From Planctomycetota bacterium (GTDB lineage: Bacteria > Planctomycetota > UBA1135): DNA of 37,320 nt. Position 1 is the stretch's first letter; every line of letters starts with the position of its first letter. Both the position numbers and the translations under genes were made by a program. Shown here piece by piece: positions 1-8,425 of the stretch. The notes beneath the pieces are model-generated. The model saw only the letters and a list, made by a program, of their open reading frames with translations. It did no database searches and was not told where the DNA came from. The stretch covers positions 1 through 37,320 of the forward strand of contig PAHY01000056.1 of NCBI GenBank assembly GCA_002705055.1, read 5' to 3'.

Positions 1-397
1 CGAGGCGCTCGCCACCGAGCTGGCGCGCCAGGCCGGCAAAGAAGTCGCGATCCGCGAGCAGCACACGCTGCAGAGCGACCGCGCCGGGTCCGCCTGGTGC
101 TTTGAGGATTCCTCCTCTTTGGACCTCGTCCTGGACGGCCGAAAGCTGGTTGGTTCGGCCGCGCGACGCCGCGGCGGCTGGATCCTGTTTCACGGCAGCC
201 TCGTCGTGGAAGCCCCCGCCGAGACACCCGGAATCGCCGCGTGGGGCCGGGAACCGGATCGCGATGCACTCTGCACAGCGCTCGGCGAGGCGCTCGGCTA
301 CGAGTTTGCAACCGGCGATTGGGCGGCGGAAGAACAGGCCGAGGCCGCCCGGGTTGCCGGGCGCCACGCCCAGCCCGCCTTCATCGCGCGGCGCTAA
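1..397 (+). CDS. lipoate-protein ligase / octanoyltransferase family, C-terminal part (5' end outside window)
   Basis: The frame is open from the first bases of the window (frame 2) and ends at TAA 395-397, so only about 131 C-terminal residues are present. The segment has the signature of the BPL/LplA/LipM superfamily: a CFE..S..DL motif followed by GRKLVGSA and RR, then an FHGSLVV strand. In this family the GRKLVGSA lysine contacts the lipoyl/octanoyl-adenylate or thioester carbonyl. The enzyme would attach lipoate or octanoate to E2 and GcvH proteins in the cytoplasm. Ligase and LipM-type octanoyltransferase cannot be told apart without the N-terminal half. An ATG at 119 lies inside the conserved core and is not the start. 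Confidence 0.8.
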   Translation, partial: EALATELARQAGKEVAIREQHTLQSDRAGSAWCFEDSSSLDLVLDGRKLVGSAARRRGGWILFHGSLVVEAPAETPGIAAWGREPDRDALCTALGEALGYEFATGDWAAEEQAEAARVAGRHAQPAFIARR

Positions 398-410
398 GCC
401 CCGCCAGATC

Positions 411-446
411 CGCCGCTTCCGCGTGGTTCAGCGGGAATCCGCGGCG
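411..446 (+). terminator. GC-rich hairpin after the lipoate ligase gene
   Basis: Outer arms CGCCGC (411-416) and GCGGCG (441-446) enclose inner arms TTCCGC (417-422) and GCGGGAA (431-437), with small bulges. It starts 13 nt after the stop codon. No T-run follows, so it is either a weak or factor-dependent terminator or an mRNA-stabilising hairpin. Confidence 0.35.
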
Positions 447-543
447 AAATCGGCATCTGCATCGGAATTTCCCCAATCGAAAGCCGTAACACCGCGTTGA
501 CAAAGGAAAAGGAGACGCTGCGAGCATGCCCATCACCCTTTGG

Positions 544-549
544 TAGGCT
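544..549 (+). promoter_or_regulatory. possible -10 (TAGGCT) for the 602-3810 operon
   Basis: TAGGCT lies 52 nt upstream of the ATG at 602 in an otherwise non-coding 204-nt gap (398-601). A TTGACA occurs at 498-503 but is 40 nt away, too far to pair with this hexamer. The call rests on similarity to the other TAGNNT hexamers in the window. Confidence 0.25.
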
Positions 550-601
550 CGCAGGGGTCGCTTTTTCCCTGTTCCTCTCTCTTCCCGCCACGGAGATTCT
601 C

Positions 602-2227
602 ATGCCCCGGTTCGCTCGCGCTCTGCTCGCGCTCCTTTCTCTTTCGCTGCTCGCGCCTCTGGCCACAGCGCAGAAGTTCGAAGACAAACGCTTCGGCTAT
701 GAACTGCGCCTTCCCAAGGAATGGTCGCAGATCCCGATCAAGGCCAATGAGGAGTACATCATTGCCAAGTTCCTGGCCAAGAAGACTTACTTCTATACCG
801 ACCCGGATCTGAAGATCACCTACGAGCACAAGCCCGAGCTACAGGTCATCGCCTTCCTCTCCGAGAAGTACCGCGAGGACTCGGTCGATGCTGAAGAGGT
901 CAAGAACGAAGACGGCGAGACGGTCAAGATTCGCTTCAACCTGACCAACCCGTACAAGGACTACGAGGACTTCCTCAAGAACACTTACTCCGGGGGCGGC
1001 TTCTATATCGCCGAGGAAAACGAGTCGAAAGCGGGCAATCTGAAGGTCACCGAGTACCTGGTCAAGGTCGAGAAGGGCGCCAACGGTCCGCGTCGCATCG
1101 TGACCTGGGTCTTCCACACCGAGGACATCGACTTCGCGGTTCAGGCCGAGTGCTTTGAGAGCTCGTGGAAGGAGCTGCGCAGCGACATCACGCGCACCAT
1201 GAAGTCCTTCGAAGAGATCGAGCGCACCGAAGGCTCGATCGTGCAGGATGCCTCGACCAGCGGGATCGTCGAGATCGAACTGGGCGAACTCACGCCCGAA
1301 GAGCGGATGAAGCGACGTCAGGCGCGCGAGCGTGAGGCGCACCAACGCGCTCAGGCCGGCCTGCCGGAGGATTGGGAAGTCATCGAGGAAGACCTGTTCC
1401 TGGTGCTCAATCACGCCGACGACAAGGACGCCGACAAGCTGGTCGAACAGGGCGAAGCTGTCTTCCGCTGGTGCGAGAAGACCTTCCCCTATCTGATCGA
1501 CGACACCGACTACCTGCGCAAGCCCATCCTGCGCATCTGCAAGGACTGGGACGAACTCGCCAGCTTCGCCTTCGGCGGCCGCGAGTCCGGCTGGGTGCCC
1601 TCGATCGACATGGTGACCTACAAGGACACCGTCGGCATTGGTTCCTGGACCTACTCGAACATGACCCAGCGCTTCTGCGCCTGGTGGCTGAACGAGCACG
1701 ACGGCGACTTCCTGGACGCGATGCCTTACTGGATGCGCTACGGCCTGGAGTACAACATGCTCTACGCCAAGCACAAGGGCAAGAAGCTCGAGCTCTACCC
1801 CTCGGACTGGGAGAAAGTCGGCCTGCGCCAGGAGATCAAGGATGGCGTCGCCGCCACCCCGAAGGAGATCTTCCTCGCGACCGAGGAGTTCTATGACGGC
1901 GAGAACTCGCGCTACGCCGCGGCGGCGCTGATGCGCTACCTGCTCGTGGGCAAGGGCTCGAAGGACAAGCTGACCAAGAACCTGGTCCGCGAGTACTACC
2001 TCAACATGACCGCGGTCATCGAGGAGATGGACAAGGAAGAGGGCGGCGAGAGCTACAAAGAGCCCGAGACTGAAGAAGAGGAAGCTGCCATGATCAAGGA
2101 GCGCAGCGAGCGCCTCCGCCAGCGCGAGAAAGAGCTGATGGAAGCGGTCTTTGAGCGCACCTTCGCCGAGTGGACCGACAAGGAGTGGGACCGCTTCGCG
2201 AAGTACTACTTCAAGTCGATCGGCTGA
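602..2227 (+). CDS. secreted protein with degenerate peptidase-MA-like C-terminal domain
   Basis: 541 residues. The ATG at 602 is chosen over the in-frame upstream ATG-like start at 497 because it opens a signal peptide (MPRFARALLALLSLSLLAP, then ATAQ) and has GGAG 6 nt upstream. After the signal comes a PsbP/DcrB-like segment (FGYELRLPKEW), then a charged linker, then from about residue 260 a region with the layout of the next gene's metallopeptidase domain. The ligand positions are changed: where the neighbour has HEANH this protein has QRFCA (from about residue 356), and the third-ligand glutamate aligns with Arg379 in MRYGLEY. I infer a non-catalytic paralogue. It is probably co-transcribed with 2257-3810 (29-nt gap). 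No specific family name can be assigned with certainty. Confidence 0.75.
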   Translation: MPRFARALLALLSLSLLAPLATAQKFEDKRFGYELRLPKEWSQIPIKANEEYIIAKFLAKKTYFYTDPDLKITYEHKPELQVIAFLSEKYREDSVDAEEVKNEDGETVKIRFNLTNPYKDYEDFLKNTYSGGGFYIAEENESKAGNLKVTEYLVKVEKGANGPRRIVTWVFHTEDIDFAVQAECFESSWKELRSDITRTMKSFEEIERTEGSIVQDASTSGIVEIELGELTPEERMKRRQAREREAHQRAQAGLPEDWEVIEEDLFLVLNHADDKDADKLVEQGEAVFRWCEKTFPYLIDDTDYLRKPILRICKDWDELASFAFGGRESGWVPSIDMVTYKDTVGIGSWTYSNMTQRFCAWWLNEHDGDFLDAMPYWMRYGLEYNMLYAKHKGKKLELYPSDWEKVGLRQEIKDGVAATPKEIFLATEEFYDGENSRYAAAALMRYLLVGKGSKDKLTKNLVREYYLNMTAVIEEMDKEEGGESYKEPETEEEEAAMIKERSERLRQREKELMEAVFERTFAEWTDKEWDRFAKYYFKSIG

Positions 2228-2256
2228 GCTTCGCCCGTTTGAGATTCGCCACCACG

Positions 2257-3810
2257 ATGCTGCGCAACTCTGTGATTCCCACCCTCGCTCTTTCCCTGCT
2301 GGCTGCGGCTCCCGCCGCCGCGCAGGCGCAGGGAGAGGACATGCTGCTCCTAAAGGACGGCCGGATCTTCCTGGACGTCGAGCTGGTGACCACGCCCGAG
2401 GGCGAGGTCACGGTCCAGTTTGAGAACGGCGAAGTGCACGTCCCAGGGCACCTGATCCAGGAAGCCCTCGACCTCGACGCCCCGCCCCCGGCTCCGAAGA
2501 ACGCCGAGGAAGAGGCCAAGATCGCCGAGGGCCTGCTGATGTATCAGGGCAAGTGGGTGTCGGCGAGCAAGCGGGACAAGATGTTCCGGGACGAGATCGA
2601 GGATCGCCGCGAAGAGCTGGTGTCGATTCAGGACAGCCAGCTGTGGCGCAATCGCTCCTTCGAGAAGACCAAGCACTTCGAGTTCGAGTACACCGTCCCG
2701 CCGCACGTCTTCGAGATCTACCGCGATCAGCTTGAGGCCTACTTCAAGGTCTTCGCTAAGGATTGGAAGGTCAAGCCGCCCAAGGACAACCCGCGGCTGA
2801 AGATCTGCATGTACGTCACCGAGTCGGACTTCCTGCAGATCGGCGGCGTCCCGAAGGGCGTGCTGGGGTACTTCCGCTTCGTCGACCCGATGGAGCTGAA
2901 CTTCTTCTACGACCGTCGCGACCCGGTGTTCACCACCGAGGTGCTGTTCCACGAGGCTAATCACTACATGCAGAAGCTGATCGACCTCGAGTTCAAGATG
3001 CCGCACTTCCCGGGCGAGGCCATCGCCGAGTACTACGGCGGCGCGCATTGGGATGTGGACAAGAAGAAGCTGACGGTCGGCCTGGTTCTGCCCAGCCGCC
3101 TGGTCGAGGTCAAGACCGATATCGCTACCGGGAAGTACTGGGGTCTCGAAGAGCTGGTCTCCGCCGACGAGGTCTACCAGCACTACACCTGGGGCTGGAC
3201 GCTCGCGCACTTCCTGATGAAGTCGAAGAAGCACGAGAAGAACTTCAAGAAGTTCGTGATGGCGCTGGCCGAGGACAAGAAGGTGCGGCGTGAATCCGTC
3301 AGCATCGGCGCGATTCCGCTGAAGATGGTGCGCGGCTCCGAGGTCTGGGAGGCGTTTCGCCGCTTCATGAAGATCGAGACCGATGAGGCCGTCAAGGAGC
3401 TCGAGAAGGAGTGGCACGACTACATCGACAATGAGCTGAAGGTCGAGGGCGTGCGCGCCAAGGAGGCCGCCGGCGTCCGTGCCGTGAAGGGCTACCCGCG
3501 GCAGATGATCCGCGGCAAGCGCCTGCTCAGCGAGGCCGTCGAAGAAGGATCGACCAGCCCGATCGTCTACCAGACCTTGGGCGAGATCTTCTACGACGAC
3601 CGCGACTACGCCAAGGCCGCCGAGCTGTTCGAGAAGGCTGTCTCGTTCGACCCTCTCGAGCCGGGCTACACCTTCTGGCACGGCATGGCGCTCAAGCGCC
3701 TGGGCCAGTCCGAGGAAGGCCAGCAGCGCATCGAGCTCGCCAAAGAGATGGGCATCAACGACCCCTCGCTGCGCTGGCTGCTCGAGCTCGAGGACGAGCT
3801 GGACGACTAG
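2257..3810 (+). CDS. secreted peptidase-MA-like (gluzincin-type) metallopeptidase with C-terminal TPR
   Basis: 517 residues from the ATG at 2257, which starts a signal peptide (MLRNSVIPTLALSLLAAAP, AAAQAQ). An upstream in-frame start at 2170 would lie inside the preceding gene. The zinc motif HEANH is at residues 232-236, followed by PGEAIAEYYGG, whose Glu254 sits where gluzincins of the peptidase-MA/DUF1570 type carry the third zinc ligand. A downstream helical region follows, and residues of about 420-510 look like one or two TPR units (GEIFYDDRDYAKAAELFEKA, then GYTFWHGMALKRLGQ). The domain order suggests a periplasmic or surface protease, or a protease-fold scaffold; the substrate is unknown. 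It is the second gene of a two-gene operon with an apparently inactive paralogue and is followed by a strong hairpin. Confidence 0.78.
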   Translation: MLRNSVIPTLALSLLAAAPAAAQAQGEDMLLLKDGRIFLDVELVTTPEGEVTVQFENGEVHVPGHLIQEALDLDAPPPAPKNAEEEAKIAEGLLMYQGKWVSASKRDKMFRDEIEDRREELVSIQDSQLWRNRSFEKTKHFEFEYTVPPHVFEIYRDQLEAYFKVFAKDWKVKPPKDNPRLKICMYVTESDFLQIGGVPKGVLGYFRFVDPMELNFFYDRRDPVFTTEVLFHEANHYMQKLIDLEFKMPHFPGEAIAEYYGGAHWDVDKKKLTVGLVLPSRLVEVKTDIATGKYWGLEELVSADEVYQHYTWGWTLAHFLMKSKKHEKNFKKFVMALAEDKKVRRESVSIGAIPLKMVRGSEVWEAFRRFMKIETDEAVKELEKEWHDYIDNELKVEGVRAKEAAGVRAVKGYPRQMIRGKRLLSEAVEEGSTSPIVYQTLGEIFYDDRDYAKAAELFEKAVSFDPLEPGYTFWHGMALKRLGQSEEGQQRIELAKEMGINDPSLRWLLELEDELDD

Positions 3811-3830
3811 ACGCCGGCCGCCTCCTTCCC

Positions 3831-3860
3831 CAGCCCCGCTGAGTGAAATCAGCGGGGCTG
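3831..3860 (+). terminator. strong hairpin between the peptidase operon and thyA
   Basis: A perfect 12-bp stem, CAGCCCCGCTGA (3831-3842) and TCAGCGGGGCTG (3849-3860), closes a GTGAAA loop 21 nt after the stop of the upstream gene. There is no T-tract, so it is either a non-canonical terminator or an RNA-stability element. Confidence 0.6.
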
Positions 3861-3865
3861 CTGCG

Positions 3866-3871
3866 TAGAAT
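3866..3871 (+). promoter_or_regulatory. putative -10 (TAGAAT) of the thyA operon
   Basis: TAGAAT directly after the upstream hairpin and 26 nt before the thyA ATG, leaving a short leader. No good -35 is visible. Confidence 0.4.
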
Positions 3872-3897
3872 CTGGTCAGGCTGCACGCCATCCCCCA

Positions 3898-4677
3898 ATG
3901 AAGCAGTACCTCGACCTCCTCCGCGACGTCCTCGAACACGGCGAGACCAAGACCGACCGCACCGGCACCGGCACCCGCGCCATTTTCGGCACGCAATGCC
4001 GCTACGACCTTCGTGATGGTTTCCCGCTCGTGACCACCAAGAAGGTGCTGTTTCCGGCCGTCGTCCGCGAGCTGCTCTGGTTCCTGCGCGGGTCCACCAA
4101 CATCTACGACGATCTCACCCAGCACACCCCCATCTGGGATGCCTGGGCGGATCCGGAAGGCAACCTCGGCCCGATCTACGGATACCAGTGGCGCAACTGG
4201 GGAGGCATGGGAATCGATCAGATTCAGCAGGCGATCGACACCATCAAGACCAATCCGGACAGCCGCCGGATCATCGTCTCGGCCTGGAATGTCGGCGACC
4301 TCCCGCAGATGAAGCTGCCGCCCTGCCACGCCTTCTTCCAGTTCTTCGTCGTCAACGGCCGCCTGGATCTGCAGCTCTATCAGCGCTCAGCGGATCTCGC
4401 GCTGGGCGTGCCCTTCAACATCGCCAGCTACGCGCTGCTGCTGACGATGGTGGCGCAGGAATGCGAGCTGACGCCGGGCGTGTTCGTTCACACGATCGGT
4501 GACGCGCACATCTATGAGAACCACATCGATGGCGTGCGCGAACAGCTGACCCGCAAGCCGCTGCCCCTGCCGCAGCTGCGCGTGGCGAAGAAGCCTTTTG
4601 ACGCGATCGTGTTTGAGGACATCGAGCTGCTCGGCTACGAGCACCACCCCTTCATTCGCTTCGAAGTCGCGGTCTGA
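3898..4677 (+). CDS. thyA: thymidylate synthase
   Basis: 259 residues, close to the 264 of the E. coli enzyme, and complete. ThyA converts dUMP and methylene-tetrahydrofolate to dTMP and dihydrofolate in the cytoplasm. Visible signatures are the phosphate-loop start [31 protein letters not shown], the catalytic cysteine Cys143 in [10 protein letters not shown], the RRIIVSAWN segment, and [20 protein letters not shown] followed by [12 protein letters not shown]. All expected substrate-binding motifs are intact. It is the first gene of an operon with dihydrofolate reductase 4 nt downstream, the standard pairing because dihydrofolate released by ThyA must be reduced again. Confidence 0.98.
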   Translation: MKQYLDLLRDVLEHGETKTDRTGTGTRAIFGTQCRYDLRDGFPLVTTKKVLFPAVVRELLWFLRGSTNIYDDLTQHTPIWDAWADPEGNLGPIYGYQWRNWGGMGIDQIQQAIDTIKTNPDSRRIIVSAWNVGDLPQMKLPPCHAFFQFFVVNGRLDLQLYQRSADLALGVPFNIASYALLLTMVAQECELTPGVFVHTIGDAHIYENHIDGVREQLTRKPLPLPQLRVAKKPFDAIVFEDIELLGYEHHPFIRFEVAV

Positions 4678-4681
4678 GGCT

Positions 4682-5242
4682 GTGAGCGCTCTGCCCACGC
4701 CCCCTGTGCCGCTGGAACCGCCGGCCTTCGCGCTGGTCGTCGCCATGGACCAGCAGCGCGGCATCGGACGGGACGGCGATCTGGCCTGGCGCCTGCCTGA
4801 AGACCTGAAGTGGTTTCGCGCCGTGACCGTCGGCGCCGGCGGGCAGAGCGTGATCATGGGCCGCAAGACCTGGGACTCGATCCCGGACCGCTTCCGCCCG
4901 CTGCCCGAGCGCGAGAACTGGGTGCTGACGCGCCAGCCGGAGTACGCCGTGCCCAGCGGTGTGCGCCGTGCCGCCTCGCTGGACCAGGCCCTGGCCCACT
5001 GCGAGGGCCCGCGCTTCGTGATCGGCGGCGGCTCGCTTTATGCCGAGGCCCTGCAGCATCCGTCCTGCACACGGATCTATCTGACCGTGGTGGAAGGCAG
5101 CTTTGACTGCGACACCTTCCTGGCCGAGTTTGGCCCGGATTGGCAGCATTCGGCGGAGTTCGGCTCCGGAGAACACGAAGGCATCCGCTATCGTTTCGAG
5201 CAGTGGGACCGCGTGGTCCCGGCTGCCGATGCCTGCACCTAG
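4682..5242 (+). CDS. folA: dihydrofolate reductase
   Basis: 186 residues from GTG 4682. This start lies 4 nt after the thyA stop and keeps the first beta-strand (PAFALVVAMDQQRGIGRDG); the internal ATG at 4745 would delete it. Reduces dihydrofolate to tetrahydrofolate with NADPH. Motifs seen: GIGRDGDLAWRLPEDLKWF with the catalytic acid at about Asp41, VIMGRKTWDSIP, RPLPERENWVLTR, and the NADPH-binding FVIGGGSLYAEAL near residue 115. The C-terminal strand YLTVVEGSFDCDTF is present. Translation is probably coupled to thyA, since there is only a weak GAGG very close to the GTG. The last 14 nt overlap the start of the next gene. Confidence 0.95.
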   Translation: MSALPTPPVPLEPPAFALVVAMDQQRGIGRDGDLAWRLPEDLKWFRAVTVGAGGQSVIMGRKTWDSIPDRFRPLPERENWVLTRQPEYAVPSGVRRAASLDQALAHCEGPRFVIGGGSLYAEALQHPSCTRIYLTVVEGSFDCDTFLAEFGPDWQHSAEFGSGEHEGIRYRFEQWDRVVPAADACT

Positions 5243-6476
5243 GTCCTCCCCCGCACTTCGCCCCCCGCTGCTGGCCTGCTTCGGTCTGGCCCTGGCTGCT
5301 GGCCTCTGGGCCGGCTGTGACGCCGCACCTGGCTCGCAGGAGCCGATGCAGTTCTTCCGCGGCAACACCCATACGCACACTCTCTGGAGCGATGGCGACG
5401 CCGCGCCCGAGTGGGTCACCGCCTGGTTCCGTGAGCGCGACTATGACTTCCTGGTGCTCTCGGAGCACAACATCGTCGCCGACCACGAGCGCTGGTTCCC
5501 CGTGGCCGAAGGCTCGCGCCTGACCGAGGAGCGCCTGGCCGCTCTGGAGGAGAAGTTTGGCGCCGAGGCCATCGAGACCCGCAGCAACGTCGAGGGCAAG
5601 CGCGAGATGCGGCTGTGGACGCTCGATGAGCTGCGCGAGCAGTTTGAGGCCCCCGGCGAATTCCTGCTGATCACCGGCGAGGAGGTCACCGACAGCTTCG
5701 AAGGCAAGAACGTGCACATCAACGCGCTGAATCTGGCCTCGGTCATTCCGCCCCAGCACGGCACGACGCTGGTCGAAACGGTCGACCGCAATCTGGACGC
5801 GATCAGCCTGCACGGGGTCGAGCATCAGCGCCCGGTCCTGGCCCACTTGAACCACCCCAACTTCACCTGGAGCCTGACTCAGCAGGATCTGTCGGCGGCC
5901 GAAGGCCTGCGCTTCTTCGAGGTGTACAACGGCCACCCCTCGGTGCGGAACGCCGGCGACGATCAGCGCGCCTCCACCGAAGCGATGTGGGATTTCGTCA
6001 ACAAGCACGCCGACCTCGACGATGCGCCGCCCTGCTTCGGCCTCGCGACGGATGACTCCCACCACTACCACACCATCGGGTTGGGTCGCTCGAACCCCGG
6101 GCGCGGCTGGATTCAGGTTGCCGCGCAGGAGCTCAGCGCGTCGTCGATCCTGGCTGCCCTCGAGGCGGGGGCTTTCTACGGCAGCTCGGGCGTGGAGCTG
6201 CACTCCTTTGAGCGCAGCGCGAGCCGCTACCGCGTGCGCGTACTCCCTGAGGAAGGGGTGAGCTATCGCATCCAGTTCTACGGCGCGCGCGCCGGGGCGG
6301 AGCCCGGTCTGCTCAGCGAGGTCGAAGGCACCGAGGCGGAGTACGACTGGGCAGGAGACGAGCAGTTCGTCCGCGCCGTGGTGGTTTCCGATCGTCCTCA
6401 CCCCAATCCGGCGGAAGAGGGCGAAATGGAACGGGCCTGGCTGCAGCCCGTCTGGGGCCCGGCGCGCCGCCCCTGA
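5229..6476 (+). CDS. PHP-domain lipoprotein, probable metal-dependent phosphoesterase
   Basis: 415 residues from ATG 5229, which overlaps the folA 3' end by 14 nt. The N-terminus is a lipoprotein-like signal ending in LWAGC (Cys30); tryptophan at -3 is unusual for a lipobox. The mature part is a PHP domain: NTHTHTLWSDG (His48, His50), LSEHN (His80), LAHLNHPNF, and TDDSHHYH near residue 277, which together supply the metal ligands of this superfamily. The C-terminal 130 residues look beta-rich. PHP proteins of this type hydrolyse phosphoesters; the export signal argues for an extracytoplasmic substrate, not DNA polymerase proofreading or histidinol phosphate. The operon position after folate genes gives no functional hint I trust. 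Confidence 0.82.
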   Translation: MPAPRSSPALRPPLLACFGLALAAGLWAGCDAAPGSQEPMQFFRGNTHTHTLWSDGDAAPEWVTAWFRERDYDFLVLSEHNIVADHERWFPVAEGSRLTEERLAALEEKFGAEAIETRSNVEGKREMRLWTLDELREQFEAPGEFLLITGEEVTDSFEGKNVHINALNLASVIPPQHGTTLVETVDRNLDAISLHGVEHQRPVLAHLNHPNFTWSLTQQDLSAAEGLRFFEVYNGHPSVRNAGDDQRASTEAMWDFVNKHADLDDAPPCFGLATDDSHHYHTIGLGRSNPGRGWIQVAAQELSASSILAALEAGAFYGSSGVELHSFERSASRYRVRVLPEEGVSYRIQFYGARAGAEPGLLSEVEGTEAEYDWAGDEQFVRAVVVSDRPHPNPAEEGEMERAWLQPVWGPARRP

Positions 6477-6480
6477 TGCG

Positions 6481-7164
6481 ATGAGCGCTTCGGCGTCTCC
6501 CTCGCGGATCGATCGGCGGGCGATGCGGATCGAGGTCTGCATCGACGCGCAGCCTGCCGCCGAAGCAGCCCTCGCGGACGGCGCCGACCGACTGGAGGTC
6601 TGCGCGCGGCTCGACCTGGATGGTTTGAGCCCCGATCCGGAGCTGCTGCGCCAACTGCGCGCGGCGACCGAGCGCCCGCTGTTTGCGATGGTACGCCCGC
6701 GCCCTGGAGACTTCGTGCTGCAGGACGGCGAGCCCGATGCGATGCGGCGTGATCTGGAGCAGGCACTCGAACTCGGCGCCGATGGGGTCGTGATCGGATG
6801 CCTGACCGCGCAGGGCGAGATTCCGGACCAGGAGCTGGGCTGGGTGCTCGACGCGCTGCCGCAGGGCTTCCCGCGCACCTTTCACCGCGCCTTCGAGAGC
6901 GCGCTCGACCCGGCGGCCAGCCTCGCGCGCATCGCTGGCCTGGGCTTCGATCGGGTGCTCGGTTCGGGCCGGCCCGGCAAGGTCGTGGATCACCTCCCCT
7001 ACCTGACCGAGCTGGTGGCGCTCGCCCAGCAACGGGGCCTCGTCTGGCTTCCGGGCGGCGGCGTGCGCCCGCACAACGCGGACCAGATCCTCGCCCACCT
7101 GCCGGTGCAGGAACTGCACAGCTCGGCAGGCCAGGGCTGGGCCGCCTGGCGGCGGCGCGCCTGA
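6481..7164 (+). CDS. cutC: CutC family protein
   Basis: 227 residues from ATG 6481, 4 nt after the preceding stop; an alternative start at 6523 (MRIEVCID) fits the family N-terminus equally well and would remove a 14-residue extension. The TIM-barrel CutC family is recognised by EVCIDA near the start, ADRLEVCARLDLDGLSPDPELL, FAMVRPRPGDFVL, GADGVVIGCL, FHRAFESALDP, VLGSGRPGK, and LPGGGVRPHNADQIL. The family is annotated as copper homeostasis, but its biochemical activity is not settled. It ends the thyA-folA-PHP-cutC operon and converges with the transporter gene, whose stop lies 12 nt away; a small GCCTG/CAGGC hairpin (7159-7171) spans the gene end. Confidence 0.93.
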   Translation: MSASASPSRIDRRAMRIEVCIDAQPAAEAALADGADRLEVCARLDLDGLSPDPELLRQLRAATERPLFAMVRPRPGDFVLQDGEPDAMRRDLEQALELGADGVVIGCLTAQGEIPDQELGWVLDALPQGFPRTFHRAFESALDPAASLARIAGLGFDRVLGSGRPGKVVDHLPYLTELVALAQQRGLVWLPGGGVRPHNADQILAHLPVQELHSSAGQGWAAWRRRA

Positions 7165-7176
7165 AGCAGGCCCGAT

Positions 7177-8367
7177 CTAGGAGCTGCGACGACGGCGCAG
7201 CGCCAGCCGCGGCGTACGCCGGGGCACCTCGCCGTCTTCCGTCGGCGGCGCACCCGAGAGCAGAATCGCGATCGATCGGCTGCGCTCATTGCTGGCCAGC
7301 ACGATCTGCAGCGCGGCGGTGAGCGGCACCGCCAGGAAGCCGCCGACTACCCCCCAGAGGCCGACCCAGACCACCACCGAGATGATGATCACGAGCGGCG
7401 AGATGTTGAGCTCGCGGCCGAGGATGCGCGGCTCGACGATGCTGCCCAGCACCGTGTTGACCACCGCATAACCCACCGCCACGATCACCGCCGGGGCGAC
7501 CGAGTCGTGCACCGCCAGCGCGGTGATCGCCGCCAGCAAGCCGGCCACGATCGAACCGAAGGTCGGGATGTAGTTCAGCAGGAAAGTGAGGATCGCGAAG
7601 ATGATCGCGTAGGGCACCTGCGTGAACACCAGCAGGAAGTAGCAGATCACCCCGGTCAGCAGCGAAATCGCCGTCTTGATCGACAGGTAGCGCTGCACCC
7701 CGCGCGACATCGTGTCGAGCGCCTGGGCCGCCTCGCGCCTGCGGCTGCCCGCGATGGCCAGGATCTTGCGCTTGAAGATGTTCTGCTCGGCGAAAATGAA
7801 CGCCATGTAGATCAGGATGATGATCAGCGTGCGGCCGAAGTCGATGCCGCCGCCGATCAGGCTGGCGAAAGCCCCCTGGACATCAAAGGATTCGATCGCG
7901 TTCTTCAGCGACTCCTTGACGTCATCGGACATGTACTCCTGATTGTCGATCCGGGCGCTGAGATTCTTCGAGATCCGCTTCCAGGTGGTCGGAGGCGCCT
8001 CGAGCATCGGCTTGCCGTCCTCATCCCTTTGGATCGTGCCATCGGGATTCATGAGGGGCTGCAGCGACTCCTCGCTGACCGGATTCTGCCCCAGCAGGGT
8101 CGCGACGTTCGACTGCACGACCATCGTGACCTGGAAGATGCCCCAGACCAGCAGCACCGAGAGCAGCAGCACGGTGAGCGGACCGGGGATCCGCCACTTC
8201 TCAAGCGCGCGCACCACCGGCTGCAGCACATTGGCCAGCAGCAGGGCGATGACGATCGGCTGAATGATCGACGCGCCGGCATGCAACACCCAGCCCACCA
8301 GCACCGTCGCGATGATCACCAACGCGATGGTCTGGCCGCGGCCATGCGGTCGGGCTGCCGACTCCAT
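7177..8367 (-). CDS. AI-2E family transporter (PerM/DUF20)
   Basis: 396 residues from ATG 8367. An upstream in-frame ATG-like start at 8445 would run into the divergent gene, and 8367 is preceded by TAGGCT at 7-nt spacing. The protein has the family layout: paired N-terminal membrane helices (IALVIIATVLVGWVLHAG, IIQPIVIALLLANVLQPVV, then LTVLLLSVLLVWGIF), a soluble helical insertion of roughly residues 95-170 carrying an acidic stretch, then five or so helices including LLTGVICYFLLV, AIIFAILTFLLNYIPTFG and IIISVVVWVGLWGVVGGFLAVPL. The PTFG and GVVGGFLAVPL motifs are typical. The tail is basic and arginine-rich. The family includes sodium/proton antiporters and putative autoinducer exporters; the substrate here is unknown. 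Confidence 0.9.
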   Translation of the reverse strand: MESAARPHGRGQTIALVIIATVLVGWVLHAGASIIQPIVIALLLANVLQPVVRALEKWRIPGPLTVLLLSVLLVWGIFQVTMVVQSNVATLLGQNPVSEESLQPLMNPDGTIQRDEDGKPMLEAPPTTWKRISKNLSARIDNQEYMSDDVKESLKNAIESFDVQGAFASLIGGGIDFGRTLIIILIYMAFIFAEQNIFKRKILAIAGSRRREAAQALDTMSRGVQRYLSIKTAISLLTGVICYFLLVFTQVPYAIIFAILTFLLNYIPTFGSIVAGLLAAITALAVHDSVAPAVIVAVGYAVVNTVLGSIVEPRILGRELNISPLVIIISVVVWVGLWGVVGGFLAVPLTAALQIVLASNERSRSIAILLSGAPPTEDGEVPRRTPRLALRRRRSS

Positions 8368-8374
8368 CCCCTTG

Positions 8375-8380
8375 AGCCTA
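8375..8380 (-). promoter_or_regulatory. -10-like TAGGCT 7 nt before the transporter ATG (leaderless candidate)
   Basis: Read on the minus strand, TAGGCT is followed by 7 nt and ATG at 8367. It belongs to a set of TANNNT hexamers at 5-7 nt from start codons in this window. Confidence 0.4.
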
Positions 8381-8413
8381 CCGGCCTCGCTTTCCTCCTG
8401 GAATCGTTTCGTG

Positions 8414-8419
8414 CATTCT
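8414..8419 (+). promoter_or_regulatory. weak -10-like CATTCT 6 nt before GTG 8426
   Basis: CATTCT with exactly 6 nt to the GTG. It departs from TANNNT at the first base, so it is only suggestive. A GGAGG at 8420-8424 is too close to the GTG to act as a normal Shine-Dalgarno sequence. Confidence 0.2.
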
Positions 8420-8425
8420 GGAGGT

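Noticed and set aside
498..503. TTGACA as a -35 for the operon at 602
   Set aside because: No -10-like hexamer lies 16-18 nt downstream; the nearest TAGGCT is 40 nt away.
2350..4329. A 659-residue minus-strand frame opposite the peptidase gene and thyA
   Set aside because: It runs antisense to two clear genes; its low-complexity Leu/Val/Asp/His/Arg composition is the reverse-strand shadow expected in GC-rich coding DNA.
4854..6878. A 674-residue minus-strand frame opposite folA, the PHP gene and cutC
   Set aside because: Antisense to three recognised genes and without any domain signature.
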